From: Ariolimax columbianus
Taxonomy: Eukaryota > Mollusca > Gastropoda > Stylommatophora > Arionidae
NCBI GenBank assembly: GCA_036924085.1
Contig: JAVGWX010000012.1
Span: 33,868,119 to 33,932,118 of the forward strand
DNA length: 64,000 bases
Direction: 5' to 3'
Shown: positions 10,640 to 22,420 of the stretch, one piece after another
Layout of the letters: each line of letters begins with the position of its first letter
Numbering within the stretch: the stretch's first letter is position 1
Translations under genes and position numbers: made by a program
Notes under the pieces: model-generated
Told to the model about the DNA's origin: nothing
Databases searched by the model: none
The model's input: only the letters and a program-made list of their open reading frames with translations

Positions 10640-11005
10640 TTATTCGGAGCATGTGACACTCCCTGCAGCTGCGACTCAAGGTCAAATGGAAGGAATTTTA
10701 CTTCAAACTAAGTACAGATCATTTGAAAATATCGAGACTGCTAGCCGGCCACAATAGACTAGAACACCATCAGTTAAAAAACTTTAACATAGGATACATA
10801 GACTTGTGCCCTTGTAGGGAGAACAAATAGTGAAACATGCTCTTCAAAGTCTGTCGACTTCAACAGAAGAGCACAGTGACAGGAAGACCTTCTTTATCAG
10901 ATTAGGAGTAAATGGAGAACTTTGAGACAGACCGCCAAGCTTACAACTGAAATGCAAGTGATCATTTCAGAGATAAACTGTATGGCGACGAAAGAATCGT
11001 GAAAA
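10640..11005 (+). mobile_element. Decayed C-terminus of an RNase H-type non-LTR element
   Basis: From about 10662 the frame reads LKVKWKEFYFKLSTDHLKIS, then RLLAGHNRLEHHQLKNFNIG and YIDLCPCREN. This aligns with RLRTGHNRLRxHLxNKxxIG and DECPC of the intact copies. After frameshifts, VKHALQSL and finally LYGDERIVKSF (about 10978-11012) match VKHILQSC and LYG near the usual C-terminus. The copy is old and contains stops. The 77-bp satellite starts exactly at its end. Confidence 0.72.
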
Positions 11006-11011
11006 GTTTTT

Positions 11012-13165
11012 GAGGTTAACACATTTCAGTATATGAGAGCCGAGCCTCGTGATGACGAACGAAGCATGCGGCGAGCTGCCCAGTTTATGAGGTTAACACA
11101 TTTCAGTATGTGAGAGCCGAGCCTCGTGATGACGAACGAAGCATGCGGCGAGCTGCCCAGTTTATGAGGTTAACACATTTCAGTATGTGAGAGCCGAGCC
11201 TCGTGATGACGAACGAAGCATGCGGCGAGCTGCCCAGTTTATGAGGTTAACACATTTCAGTATGTGAGAGCCGAGCCTCGTGATGACGAACGAAGCATGC
11301 GGCGAGCTGCCCAGTTTATGAGGTTAACACATTTCAGTATGTGAGAGCCGAGCCTCGTGATGACGAACGAAGCATGCGGCGAGCTGCCCAGTTTATGAGG
11401 TTAACACATTTCAGTATGTGAGAGCCGAGCCTCGTGATGACGAACGAAGCATGCGGCGAGCTGCCCAGTTTATGAGGTTAACACATTTCAGTATGTGAGA
11501 GCCGAGCCTCGTGATGACGAACGAAGCATGCGGCGAGCTGCCCAGTTTATGAGGTTAACACATTTCAGTATGTGAGAGCCGAGCCTCGTGGTGACGAACG
11601 AAGCATGCGGCGAGCTGCCCAGTTTATGCGGTTAACACATTTCAGTATGTGAGAGCCGAGCCTCGTGATGACGAACGAAGCATGCGGCGAGCTGCCCAGT
11701 TTATGAGGTTAACACATTTCAGTATGTGAGAGCCGAGCCTCGTGATGACGAACGAAGCATGCGGCGAGCTGCCCAGTTTATGAGGTTAGCACATTTCAGT
11801 ATGTGAGAGCCGAGCCTCGTGATGACGAACGAAGCATGCGGCGAGCTGCCCAGTTTATGAGGTTAGCACATTTCAGTATGTGAGAGCCGAGCCTCGTGAT
11901 GACGAACGAAGCATGCGGCGAGCTGCCCAGTTTATGAGGTTAGCACATTTCAGTATGTGAGAGCCGAGCCTCGTGATGACGAACGAAGCATGCGGCGAGC
12001 TGCCCAGTTTATGAGGTTAGCACATTTCAGTATGTGAGAGCCAAGCCTCGTGATGACGAACGAAGCATGCGGCGAGCTGCCCAGTTTATGAGGTTAACAC
12101 ATTGCAGTATATGAGAGCCGAGCCTCGTGATGACGAACGAAGCATGCGGCGAGCTGCCCAGTTTATGAGGTCAACACATTTCAGTATATGAGAGCCGAGC
12201 CTCGTGATGACGAACGAAGCATGCGGCGAGCTGCCCAGTTTATGAGGTTAACACATTTCAGTATGTGAGAGCCGAGCCTCGTGATGACGAACGAAGCATG
12301 CGGCGAGCTGCCCAGTTTATGAGGTTAGCACATCTCAGTATGTGAGAGCCAAGCCTCGTGATGACGAACGAAGCATGCGGCGAGCTGCCCAGTTTATGAG
12401 GTTAGCACATTTCAGTATGTGAGAGCCGAGCCTCGTGATGACGAACGAAGCATGCGGCGAGCTGCCCAGTTTATGAGGTTAGCACATTTCAGTATGTGAG
12501 AGCCGAGCCTTGTGATGACGAACGAAGCATGCGGCGAGCTGCCCAGTTTATGAGGTTAGCACATTTCAGTATGTGAGAGCCGAGCCTCGTGATGACGAAC
12601 GAAGCATGCGGCGAGCTGCCCAGTTTATGAGGTTAGCACATTTCAGTATGTGAGAGCCGAGCCTCGTGATGACGAACGAAGATGCGGCGAGCTGCCCAGT
12701 TTATGAGGTTAGCACATTTCAGTATGTGAGAGCCGAGCCTCGTGATGACGAACGAAGCATGCGGCGAGCTGCCCAGTTTATGAGGTTAACACATTGCAGT
12801 ATATGAGAGCCGAGCCTCGTGATGACGAACGAAGCATGCGGCGAGCTGCCCAGTTTATGAGGTTAGCACATCTCAGTATGTGAGAGCCAAGCCTCGTGAT
12901 GACGAACGAAGAATGCGGCGAGCTGCCCAGTTTATGAGGTTAGCACATCTCAGTATGTGAGAGCCAAGCCTCGTGATGACGAACGAAGCATGCGGCGAGC
13001 TGCCCAGTTTATGAGGTTAGCACATCTCAGTATGTGAGAGCCAAGCCTCGTGATGACGAACGAAGCATGCGGCGAGCTGCCCAGTTTATGAGGTTAACAC
13101 ATCTCAGTATGTGAGAGCCAAGCGTCATGATAATGAACGTAGCATGCAGCGGGTCGACGGGCTTA
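11012..13165. repeat. 77-bp satellite, about 27-28 copies
   Basis: Successive GAGGTTAACACATTTCAGTA starts are 77 bases apart (for example 11089 and 11166). The unit continues TGTGAGAGCCGAGCCTCGTG, ATGACGAACGAAGCATGCGG, CGAGCTGCCCAGTTTAT. Copies are nearly identical. Variants (GTTAGCACA for GTTAACACA, CCAAGCC for CCGAGCC, ATATGAG for TGTGAG) occur in blocks. The last copy, from about 13090, decays (CATGATAATGAACGTAGCATGC). The period is not a multiple of three, so no long frame results. Confidence 0.97.
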
Positions 13166-13334
13166 TAGAGGGAAATATGTATGATTTTATGAGTGACAAG
13201 GGAAGGGATGTAATGCAGGTTTATAAGATAATCAAGGAAAGGATAAATTACACTGTAACAAGTTTTTCGAAGTACAACCGGCTACATGACCAAGGGGGCA
13301 CAGCTACAAATTAATTGAAGAAAAGCCTGGATTT

Positions 13335-13485
13335 TGTTTGGCTTTCTCCAAATTTCTATATTCCCACAAGGCGGGAAGGTTGCACTACGTTTTTATTTTG
13401 CGTCTGTCAGCACAGTACATCCGACTTCGACATGCATTTTATATAAGGGTCTGCGCTCTCCTTCATTTTCTAAGCGTTTGGTGTG
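13335..13485 (-). mobile_element. SINE family A, 3' fragment
   Basis: AAGGCGGGAAGGTTGCACTA, TTTTTATTTTGCGTCTGTCA, CATCCGACTTCGACATGCAT and TATAAGGGTCTGC match the SINE A copies at 46836, 51478 and 62562. The tRNA-like head is absent. Confidence 0.75.
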
Positions 13486-13744
13486 GACCGTCAAGTTTGT
13501 GTTACAGTACTTATTTACCTTCCGTGTCCGGCAACCTCGTAGGGTCTGCGCCCAAAAACTAGTCACTGCTAGGGCTCTTTCATTTGCCACCATCAGGTCC
13601 TCCACTGTACACTGCATACTGGGACATTTAATCAGTTGTTCTGGGTCCTTGATGGCTCTATATTCGCAATATACATCGTCTGCATATTTTTTGTAAAGTT
13701 AGTTGGCCATCGTAGCTATGTTGGAGACACGATCTGACGGTTTT

Positions 13745-13852
13745 GTCTTGGTGGTGTAACTTGCATTGTATTTGGATTATAGTGAGGAAGAAGTTGCGCT
13801 GGTCATCCGCCTTCTCTCTCTTTCTTTCACTCCCTCTCTCTCTCGCTCACTC

Positions 13853-13897
<45 letters not shown>

Positions 13898-14070
13898 CCC
13901 CGAACTGGGCCAATGGCAGACATAAGTCGAGACGACTAGAGGTAATTCAGGATGTAGACACTCTGATACCCACCTCCTTCAAGACCAGGGGTCGCTTGAA
14001 ACTTCCGCAGCTCGAACTCACACCAATACCGTTCATCGCTTTCAGAGGTCAGTGCCTTACCACTCCACCA
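13745..14070 (-). mobile_element. SINE family C, with tRNA-like head and an internal CT run
   Basis: On the minus strand from about 14068 the element begins TGGTGGAGTGGTAAGGCACT (A-box-like), and the B-box-like GGTGTGAGTTCGAGCT follows at about 14014-14029. It ends near GAAGTTGCGCTGG/GTAACTTGCATTG. A pure CT run of about 40 bases (13855-13894) has expanded inside it. Confidence 0.65.
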
Positions 14071-14074
14071 CAAT

Positions 14075-14365
14075 ATATAGCAAAGCAAGGCAAAGGCCGC
14101 CGTCCATCGTAGACGATGATTGCATAATTAATTTTGCTAGCGCTATTTTTAGTAAGGATTAACTGCGCTACTTTTTATCCTCACTCTCTCGTCTCAAGCC
14201 GCCCGACCCCAGTGGCAAGTCAAGGACAAGACAACTAGGGGCGACTACGAGATGCAGGGGACTCCTAATCAAGCACCCGTGAAAAACACGGCGGAGTCCT
14301 CAGTCGAACCCACACCACCTGATCACGATGCCGACGGCTTAACCACTTCGCCACAACATATATGA
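14075..14365 (-). mobile_element. SINE family B, tRNA-derived
   Basis: Reverse orientation of the copy at 34184-34465. Shared blocks are GGCGAAGTGGTTAAGCCGTC (A-box-like, minus strand), GGTGTGGGTTCGACT (B box), GCGGAGTCC..CATCTCGTAGTCGCC, AAAAAGTAGCGCAGTTAATC and GACGGCGGCCTTTGCCTTGC. The left flank ACAATATATA and right flank ACAACATATAT could be a target-site duplication or the tip of the adjoining SINE C, so I do not decide. Confidence 0.78.
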
Positions 14366-14371
14366 TGGGAA

Positions 14372-14470
14372 TAAATAAAAATATATGAGAGACAAGCTTC
14401 ACTTGAATGAATGAAGAATGAGACAGACCTGCGTGCTTATGAACGTATTAGCAAGTTTATAAGGAAAATA
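14372..14470 (+). repeat. Dispersed, diverged relative of the 77-bp satellite unit
   Basis: ATATGAGAGACAAGCTTCAC, TTGAATGAATGAAGAATGAG and GTTTATAAGG follow the order of the satellite unit (GTATGTGAGAGCCGAGCCTC, GATGACGAACGAAGCATG, GTTTATGAGG). A single copy outside the array. Confidence 0.45.
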
Positions 14471-14735
14471 GAAGGGAATGTTTTGTGAGATAAAATGTAT
14501 GTGTTAGTTACGAAAGAATTCCAAGACGGATTGCTATGTTGTTGAGGGAAATAGATGTGATTGATTGTTTGGGAGTGATCGAAGAGGCAGAAGAATAAAT
14601 GCTGACGGGGAACAAGCATCAAAAGGATGGTCAGAAGGTTCAATTGTTGATTAGCTTAATGGGATTGGGTGCTGATACAAGGGGAAATAATGCTGTATTT
14701 GTTCAGTGACCTGGCCTGGGACACGAGATGGGAAT
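14471..14735. other. No gene or repeat recognised
   Basis: Nothing supportable beyond short AT-rich frames. Confidence 0.35.
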
Positions 14736-15030
14736 CTTCAATCTTAACTGCAGTTCAAATGTATTGGGAGAAAGGGGTGGGGGGGGGGGGGTAGAATAGA
14801 TAGAGAGATTTTAAGGGAGATCAGAGACGAAAAGAAAGATACATAACCAGAGAGAGAGAGAGGGTGGGAAGTGAGAGGACGGAATCGAGAGATGCATTGG
14901 CAAAATACGGGCGACGACAGATCCAGACAAAGGAGAGGGGACGGAAGCAATAGAGAAAGTGAGAGGGAGAGAGAGAGAGATTGAGAAAGGTAAGTGAGAG
15001 AGAGATTTAGAGAGCGAGTACGAGAGAGCG
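14736..15030. repeat. Purine-rich GA/GGGA region with a poly-G run
   Basis: A G run of about 12 at 14780-14792, then GAGAGAGA segments. Low complexity. Confidence 0.85.
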
Positions 15031-15189
15031 AGTGCGAAGCATTTTCCAAATTATTTTGAATTAATTTATGAAATAAACTTTAAAACAAGAAAAATCATTT
15101 TTCTTTCTCATCATCGATTGCACGTCAACTGGCCTGGTCTTTAGTTAGTTAGGACTGTAGCAGGCAATCAAATGTCATTCTTTAGGGGC

Positions 15190-16165
15190 ATCATGTAGCA
15201 TCGATCATTCTCCACCGATATCTTATGGAACATAGTGCACAGCGGTCATTCTCAACCGATATCTTATGGAACATAGTGCACAGTGGTCATTCTCCACCGA
15301 TTTCTTATGGAACATAGTGCACAGCGGTCATTCTCCACCGATATCTTATGGAACATAGTGCACAGCGGTCATTCTCCACCGATATCTTATGGAACATAGT
15401 GCACAGCGGTCATTCTCAACCGATATCTTAAGGAACTTAGTGCACAGCGGTAATTCTCCACCGATATCTTATGGAATATAGTGCACAGCGGTCATTCTCC
15501 ACCGATATCTTAAGGAACATAGTGCACAGCGGTCATTCTCCACCGATATCTTATGGAACATAGCGCACAGCGGGCATTCTCCACCGAAATCTTATCGAAC
15601 ATAGTGCACAGCGGTCATTCTCCACAGATATCTTATCGAACATAGTGCACAGCGGTCATTCTCCACCGATATCTTATCGAACATAGTGCACAGCTGTCAT
15701 TCTCCACCGATATCTTATCGAACATAGTGCACAGCGGTCATTCTCCACCGATATCTTATCGAACATAGTGCACAGCTGTCATTCTCCACCGATATCTTAT
15801 CGAACATAGTGCACAGCGGTCATTCTCCCCCTATGTCTCAAGGAACAAAGGGTATCAACGGTCATTCTCCACCTATACATTTAGGAACAAAGTGCATCGA
15901 CGGTCATTCTCCACCGATACCTTAAGGAACAAAGTGTATCAACGGTCATTCTCCACCGATACCTTAAGGAACAAAGTGCAGCAACGGTCATTCTCCACCG
16001 ATACCTTAAGCAACAAAGTGTATCAACGGTCATTCTCCACCGATACCTTAAGGAACAAAGTGCAGCAACGGTCATTCTCCACCGATACCTTAAGGAACAA
16101 AGTGCAGCAACGGTCATTCTCCACCGATACTTTATGGAACAAAGTGCAGCAATTGTCATTCTCTG
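15190..16165. repeat. 41/42-bp minisatellite (subtypes 1 and 2), about 23 copies
   Basis: Unit GGTCATTCTCCACCGATATC with TTATGGAACATAGTGCACAGC, period 41. From about 15895 it changes to CGGTCATTCTCCACCGATAC with CTTAAGGAACAAAGTGCAGC, period 42. The change is gradual, through copies near 15820-15900 that mix both. Confidence 0.95.
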
Positions 16166-16990
16166 TCGATACCTTAGAAACATAGTACTAGAAACGGTCA
16201 TTCTCAGTCGATACCTTAGAAACATAGTACCAGAAACGGTCATTCTCAGTCGATACCTTAGAAACATAGTACCAGAAACGGTCATTCTCAGTCGATACCT
16301 TAGAAACATAGTACCAGAAACGGTCATTCTCAGTCGATACCTTAGAAACATAGTACCAGAAACGGTCATTCTCAGTCGATACCTTAGAAACATAGTACCA
16401 GAAACGGTCATTCTCTGTCGATACCTTAGAAACATAGTACCAGAAACGGGCATTCTCAGTCGATACCTTAGAAACATAGTACCAGAAACGGTCATTCTCA
16501 GTCGATACCTTAGAAACATAGTACCAGAAACGGTCATTCTCAGTCGATACCTTAGAAACATAGTACCAGAAACGGTCATTCTCAGTCGATACCTTAGAAA
16601 CATAGTACCAGAAACGGTCATTCTCAGTCGATACCTTAGAAACATAGTACCAGAAACGGTCATTCTCAGTAGATACCTTAGAAACATAGTACAAGAAACA
16701 GTCATTCTCAGTCGATACCTTAGAAATATAGTACCAGAAACGGGCATTCTCAGTCGATACCTTAGAAACATAGTACCAGAAACGGTCATTCTCAGTCGAT
16801 ACCTTAGAAACATAGTACCAGAAACGGTCATTCTCAGTCGATACCTTAGAAACATAGTACCAGAAACGGTCATTCTCAGTCGATACCTTAGAAACATAGT
16901 ACCAGAAACGGTCATTCTCAGTAGATACCGTAGAAACATAGTACAAGAAACAGTCATTCTCAGTCGATACCTTAGAAATATAGTAAAACT
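16166..16990. repeat. 42-bp minisatellite (subtype 3), about 19-20 copies
   Basis: Unit CGGTCATTCTCAGTCGATAC with CTTAGAAACATAGTACCAGA. Period 42 keeps frames open on both strands. A variant pair (GTAGATACC.. with ACAAGAAACAGTC) occurs near 16670 and 16920, about 250 bases apart, marking a block duplication of about six units. Confidence 0.96.
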
Positions 16991-17224
16991 GCCTCGGTCC
17001 TTTCTTTATTCCGGCTTGGTGAACATTAAAACGGCCTCGGTTTTTCTCTATTTCTATTTAAGGAATAGCATTGTTAGTTCTGTGTTTCTCTATTTCTTCT
17101 TTGAGAATATTATATGTTGCTGCAAATCTTCAACAATTCTTGATGTTCTTTTCTATCCATTTTTTTAGGAATGGAACAGAACGTATACTGTCTTTAACAA
17201 TCTTATGTTAGACACATTAGAAAT
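16991..17224. other. Spacer between two arrays, with diverged repeats
   Basis: Contains loose repeats of CTCGGTYYTTTCTTTATT / TTTCTCTATTTCT. No gene. Confidence 0.4.
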
Positions 17225-18110
17225 GGAACATCCATTTTCCACTAAAAACATCGACCTGTAATAGTTATTCTCCACTTAGAACATAGACCTGTAATAGTTA
17301 TTCTCCACTTAGAACATAGACCTGTAATAGTTATTTTCCACTTAGAACATAGACCTGTAATAGTTATTCTCCCCTTAGAACATAGACCTGTAATAGTTAT
17401 TATCTACTTAGAACATAGACCTATAATAGTTATTCTCCACTTAGAACATAGACCTATAATAGTTATTCTCCACTTAGAACATAGACCTGTAATAGTTATT
17501 CTCCACTTAGAACATAGATCTGTAATAGTTATTCTCCACTTAGAACATAGACCTATAATAGTTATTCTCCACTTAGAACATAGACCTGTAATAGTTATTC
17601 TCCACTTAGAACATAGACCTATAATAGTTATTCTCCACTTAGAACATAGACCTATAATAGTTATTCTCACTTAGAACATAGACCTATAATAGTTATTCTC
17701 CACTTAGAACATAGACCTGTAATAGTTATTCTCCCCTTAGAACATAGACCTATAATAGTTATTCTCCACTTAGAACATAGACCTGTAATAGTTATTCTCC
17801 ACTTAGAACATAGACCTATAATAGTTATTCTCCACTTAGAACATAGACCTGTAATAGTTATTCTCCACTTAGAACATAGACCTATAATAGTTATTCTCCA
17901 CTTAGAACATAGACCTGTAATAGTTATTCTCCACTTAGAACATAGACCTATAATAGTTATTCTCCACTTAGAACATAGACCTAGAATAGTTATTCTCCAC
18001 TTAGAACATAGACCTATAATAGTTATTCTCCACTTAGAACATAGACCTATAATAGTTATTCTCCACTTAGAACATAGACCTTTAATAGTTATTCTTCACT
18101 AACTTCATAA
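17225..18110. repeat. 33-bp minisatellite, about 27 copies
   Basis: Unit AGAACATAGACCTGTAATAG with TTATTCTCCACTT. It shares GTTATTCTCCAC / TTAGAACATAG with the 41/42-bp units to the left (GTCATTCTCCAC, TTAGAAACATAG), so the arrays look related. Confidence 0.95.
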
Positions 18111-18560
18111 GAACAGTAAATGGAACTAAACTAATTATTAAAGAACAAATAACTATAACAGTCCTTCTTCACTAACTCTTTGAAACGTTAATTCTCTATC
18201 GACTCTATAAAACATCGAGCTGTAACGTTAACTCTCAATTAACTTTTTAAGAACACAGAACTATAACATTAACTCTATATTAACTATTTAAAAACAACTA
18301 TATGTAACACTAACTCTCTATCAACTCCTTAAGAACACAAGACAGTAACACTAACTTTCCATAAACTTCTTGAGAACGGAGGACTATAACATTAACTTTC
18401 TATTAGCTTCTTGAGAACGCAGACCTATAACTTAACTTAACTTAACGTCTTTATACTACTGGTTTAGAAGACTACTATTTATTTCTTAAAGACCAGTTGT
18501 AACACTAACTCTTTTTTAACCCCTTAAAAACGCAGGGATGTAATATTAGCGCCTTATGAA
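18111..18560. repeat. Decayed edge of the array, longer irregular units
   Basis: Recurring AAGAACACAGAACTATAACA and TTAACTCTCTATTAACT at about 50-60-base spacing. Much more diverged than the arrays to the left. Confidence 0.65.
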
Positions 18561-18599
18561 CACAGGGATGTAACGGATTATAATTTCTTTTGGAACTTG

Positions 18600-19027
18600 A
18601 CAATGTCACACTCACACTCGTCTGAGTCATGTCTAAGTTCGTATAGCGAGACAAAGTAAGAGAAAGAGAAATAACAACAGAGATTGAGGAAAATTGAGAG
18701 AAAGAGCAATAGAGAGAAGGAAAATAGAGATAGAGGAAGAGAACGATACAAAATGTAGAAAGAGAAGTGGTAGTAATGAGAGAGAGAAACAAGAGAAAGA
18801 TTAAAACAAAGACAAGGACAAGTTTTAGAAGGAAAATAAATAAATGCTAGTGAGAGAGAGAGACAGAGAGAGAGAGGGGGGGGGGGACAGGCAAAGAAAG
18901 ACCGAGAGAGATATCGAGAGAACGAAAAATATAAACATGAGTACAGAAAAGAAGAGAGGATAAGAAACATGTGAATAGAATGAGAAAGAAGAAAAGAGAC
19001 AAACAGAAAGATAATCAAACAGTCAGT

Positions 19028-19090
<63 letters not shown>
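18600..19090. repeat. Purine-rich low-complexity region ending in a GA run
   Basis: AGAGAAAGAG-type sequence; a pure GA run of about 55 bases at 19028-19086. Confidence 0.9.
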
Positions 19091-19832
19091 AAACTGATAG
19101 TGAGAATGCCGATTTCAAATCCGGCTTCTAGTATGCTGCGACGCCATCTTCAACCACCACGAAACTCTGGCTAGAACGTGCATGAATAACATGTCCCTGT
19201 GATTAAACGAGGGCTGTACAGAGGGATGTGCCCGTTTTGTCCTTCCAGCGACCACGCTGCAGATCCCTCGTGAGTGATGTTTACTCAAAGAGGGCCCTAA
19301 CTGGCCCAGGATAAACTTAGGACCGACGCGACAATCTTTAGTTAAATCAACTATCACGTTACAAAGTCCAACGTCCATGTTTGTCGAACACCGAGGCACT
19401 GTACAGGATCTTAGTGCCGAGGCTTTATTCTGAAGAGTCCAAACGGCTTAAAATCCTTTCATTCACTTAAATTGATCCTTAGTCTGGGACAGTATGGAAT
19501 CGACAGTCACGAAGATCAAAGAAAGAGCGCCGGCGCACCATAAGGCACCACCCAAGTGTCGAAGGTTTTAAAGTTGATGAAAGTTTAGCATTCTAAAATA
19601 TATATCACAGTTTTCAGTTTCTCAGAGTGTACCTAGTGGTAGAAGATATTCGACCACTTGCTGTTGTTCTATATTGAAGTCTGTAATTCTCTCTTCCTCA
19701 ATGTATTACTAAGGCGAGAAAGGGAAGCAATGAATAGTTACATCCCAGGTACGCTGTTGATGCGACTAATTGGGCTGAGTAAAGTGATTTAGAGCTTTAA
19801 GCCACGAAAACTTCAACGTTTGTTGACTCGAC
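19091..19832. other. No gene or repeat recognised
   Basis: Balanced composition and no long frame with recognisable motifs. Confidence 0.4.
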
Positions 19833-20216
19833 ATGAATTTATTGAACATCAAAAATCAGCTTGAGGACACAGCGGCAGTTGGCAAACAGTATATTGATGC
19901 CAGCTCTGTAGTGTCTGATCTTTGTAAACAGTATATTGATGCCAGCTCTGTAGTGTCTGATCTTTGTAAACAGTATATTGATGCCAGCTCTGTAGTGTCT
20001 GATCTTTGTAAACAGTATATTGATGCCAGCTCTGTAGTGTCTGATCTTTGTAAACAGTATATTGATGCCAGCTCTGTAGTGTCTGATCTTTGTAAACAGT
20101 ATATTGATGCCAGCTCTGTAGTGTTTGATCTTTGTAAACAGTATATTGATGCCAGCTCTGTAGTGTCTGATCTTTGTCTAAAGCACGTGAGAGGAGAGTG
20201 TCAACGAGTGGAATGA
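19833..20216. repeat. 42-bp minisatellite, 7 near-identical copies
   Basis: Unit AAACAGTATATTGATGCCAG with CTCTGTAGTGTCTGATCTTT and GT, from about 19886 to 20176. A single base changes one copy (TGTTTGATC near 20122). The + strand frame from 19833 reads KQYIDASSVVSDLC repeatedly and the minus strand is open too. Simultaneous opening of both strands points to the period rather than a protein. Confidence 0.93.
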
Positions 20217-20368
20217 CGTGTTTCCTCTTCTGCATTCATGCTGAAAGGACGTTTTTACACTGTCGTATTTTACAGCGAGGCTGCGCCTTTCGATGTTAGC
20301 TAGTTTTTTTTGGGTGCTGAGTTTGCTTTCCCACTAATAATAATAACAATAACAGTAATAATAATTAT

Positions 20369-20697
20369 AATGTTGGCTGAGGCATCAGTGGCATGTTGGC
20401 TGAGGCATTAGTGGCATGTTGGCTGAGGCATCAGTGGCCTGTTGGCTGAGGCATCAGTGGCATGTTGGCTGAGGCATCAGTGGCATGTTGGCTGAGGCAT
20501 CAGTGGCATGTTGGCTGAGGCGTCAGTGTCATGTTGGCTGAGGCATCAGTGGCATGTTGGCTGAGGCATCAGTGGCATGTTGGCTGAGGCATCAGTGGCA
20601 TGTTGGCTGAGGCATCAGTGGCATGTTGGCTGAGGCATCAGTGGCATGTTGGCTGAGGCATCAGTGGCATGTTGGCTGAGGCATCAGTGGAATGTTG
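20369..20697. repeat. 23-bp minisatellite, about 14 copies
   Basis: Unit GGCATGTTGGCTGAGGCATC with AGT; adjacent CATGTTGG starts are 23 bases apart. Very homogeneous. Confidence 0.95.
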
Positions 20698-20854
20698 CGT
20701 CGATCGGACACTGAGACGGTCAAGTCCTGCAGCAAAAAATGACACTCCAATATGCAATTCTCATTGGAATTCCAATTTCCAGGAATGAAGCCTTGGCGCC
20801 TTGCTAAGTGGGTCGGCTGAGGTCTATGCGAACTCCTTGAGGGGAGCAGAGTAC

Positions 20855-21045
20855 TCTGCTGCTTTGTTTTCCCACTGCCATTCCTACTCTCTAGTGTAGC
20901 CCGTTTCCATGGTAGCCACTGCGACACGGAATAGGGCCCTGGACACTTGGAGCTCGCTAACCCTGTTACAAGCAGTCAGCTGTGAGTCGCATGCTGCTGT
21001 CAGCTCATTCACTTCACCTTCGTCCCCAAATGACGCGTTTGAGAA
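20855..21045 (-). mobile_element. F-I dispersed element, 5' half
   Basis: TTTTCCCACTGCCATTCCTA, TAGTGTAGCCCGTTTCCATG and GCAGTCAGCTGTGAGTCGCA with GCTGTCAGCTCATTCACTTC. Related copies are at 10520-10625, 33575-33720 and 50535-50665. No coding content seen. Confidence 0.6.
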
Positions 21046-21079
21046 ATGCCACTAGGGTCACGATGGGAAATTGAGACAT

Positions 21080-21295
21080 TCGAAATATCGTCGGAACTAC
21101 TCTACATGCGGAATATAGATGCAGATCAATAAACGATGGTTCAGTTATCATCTGAGAATGAACCGTGTACATGTTCTACTGATGGCTAATAACGTCAGGA
21201 TATCTGACTACATGGCACGAGGAAGACCGCGCGGTAGATGGATAAACGCCATAAGAATGATCCTGCATTGATGATAGACGTAACGTACTTTGCCC
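21080..21295 (+). mobile_element. C-terminal remnant of a non-LTR reverse transcriptase
   Basis: From about 21127 the frame reads INKRWFSYHLRMNRVHVLLM, then ANNVRISDYMARGRPRGRWI and NAIRMI. The pattern W-F-x-H-x-x-R-M...RGRPRxRW is the conserved tail of many endonuclease-reverse transcriptase proteins. Nothing else of the element is left. Confidence 0.6.
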
Positions 21296-22229
21296 TGGGC
21301 AGACGACATAAGCCTCCCATATTGCTCAATGGCGTAAGTAGATGGGGAAAAAAGCGAATGAAAGCATTTATAAAGTGAAAAAATAACATTGCACTGTTAA
21401 CTTAAGCGTGTGGTCCAGTGCATTCGATTACAACAGCCGTTTTTGTTAGGTCTGCCTTCAGTGTCCCATGACTGTCCCCTGTTTGCCTTCAGGCTTGTGT
21501 CTCCCTTTTGTCTGAACCCTGCCCGTCGACCTCTCCGTCTTGTTAGACCGTCCATGGAGATATGCTACAGCCGGTAAAAGCTCGTATGTCAGTGGAAAAA
21601 CACATGCATCTCACCCACGGCAAAATGGAGCGAGCAGAGCAGAAAGTCTCATATGCTGTAACCGGCTTGTGGGCCATGCTCATCCACAATGACCTGGCTC
21701 GATCAGCAGTTTTGACTCGCTGCAGTCTACTCATATGTAAATGGGGACCCGATTAACATCTGGGGAATACAAGGAGAGGACGGTTTACTCATAACCGCAC
21801 CTCAGAAAAAAATGGAGATTCAGTGCGATAGTCTGTAATACAGCATCCCCAACATCGGTGTCTACAGGGGGATTTCTCCTTCTTGCCCGGAGTATAGGAC
21901 CACCACGACATAGGAACACTTAATGTCGCATTGCAATGGATAACTTTTGGAAATCAAAAGAAATTGCCCAGCACATAGATGCAAACACAGAATGGGTTCT
22001 ATTAAATGACTTTGTAACACAAAGAACAACAAAAACAGGAACATACAAGATACATAATTCCATAAATGGGTGCTTGGTCAGAATAATGGATTGAAATGAT
22101 AAGATGACTAAATCGTAACTGTTGGACAGATCCCGACATATATCAAGAGAAAATGGCGCGACAAGAAGGCGCTGTCGTTGGATAAACGCACATTAAGACA
22201 AGCAATTAAGAGCATTCCTGTATAATCTT
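21296..22229. other. No gene recognised
   Basis: Short frames without motifs. 21420-21760 is relatively GC-balanced but shows no domain I can name. Confidence 0.4.
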
Positions 22230-22420
22230 TGTTCTGGATTTCCCTAGGCAAGAGAAGTATACGCAGACACAAATAACACACGGAGAAGAGAGCTCGAAAC
22301 ATACATGACAAACGTAGACAGAGATGGAACGAACAGCCGTGAACAGGAAGATTTGACGTGTATTTGGTGAAGACCTGTGCTCCACATGGGGCTGGAAGGT
22401 TTCGATTGATTTTCTACAGA
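22230..22420 (+). repeat. 3' end of a dispersed element with TTGATT tail
   Basis: GACGTGTATTTGGTGAAGAC, CTGTGCTCCA and GGAAGGTTTCGATTGATTTT. A related end is at 26305-26480 (TTACGTGTATTTGTTGATGA, GAAAGGTTTGGATTAATTGA), followed there by TTGA repeats. Probably the 3' terminus of a LINE or SINE; the body is not recognised. Confidence 0.5.

Noticed and set aside
15881..17168. Repeat proteins of 250-358 residues
   Set aside because: Both strands are open because the unit is 42 bp; no independent evidence for translation.
19833..20216. 127-residue protein with KQYIDASSVVSDLC repeats and a unique C-terminus
   Set aside because: Tempting, because it has an ATG and non-repeat ends, but the minus strand is equally open and there is no splice or domain evidence.
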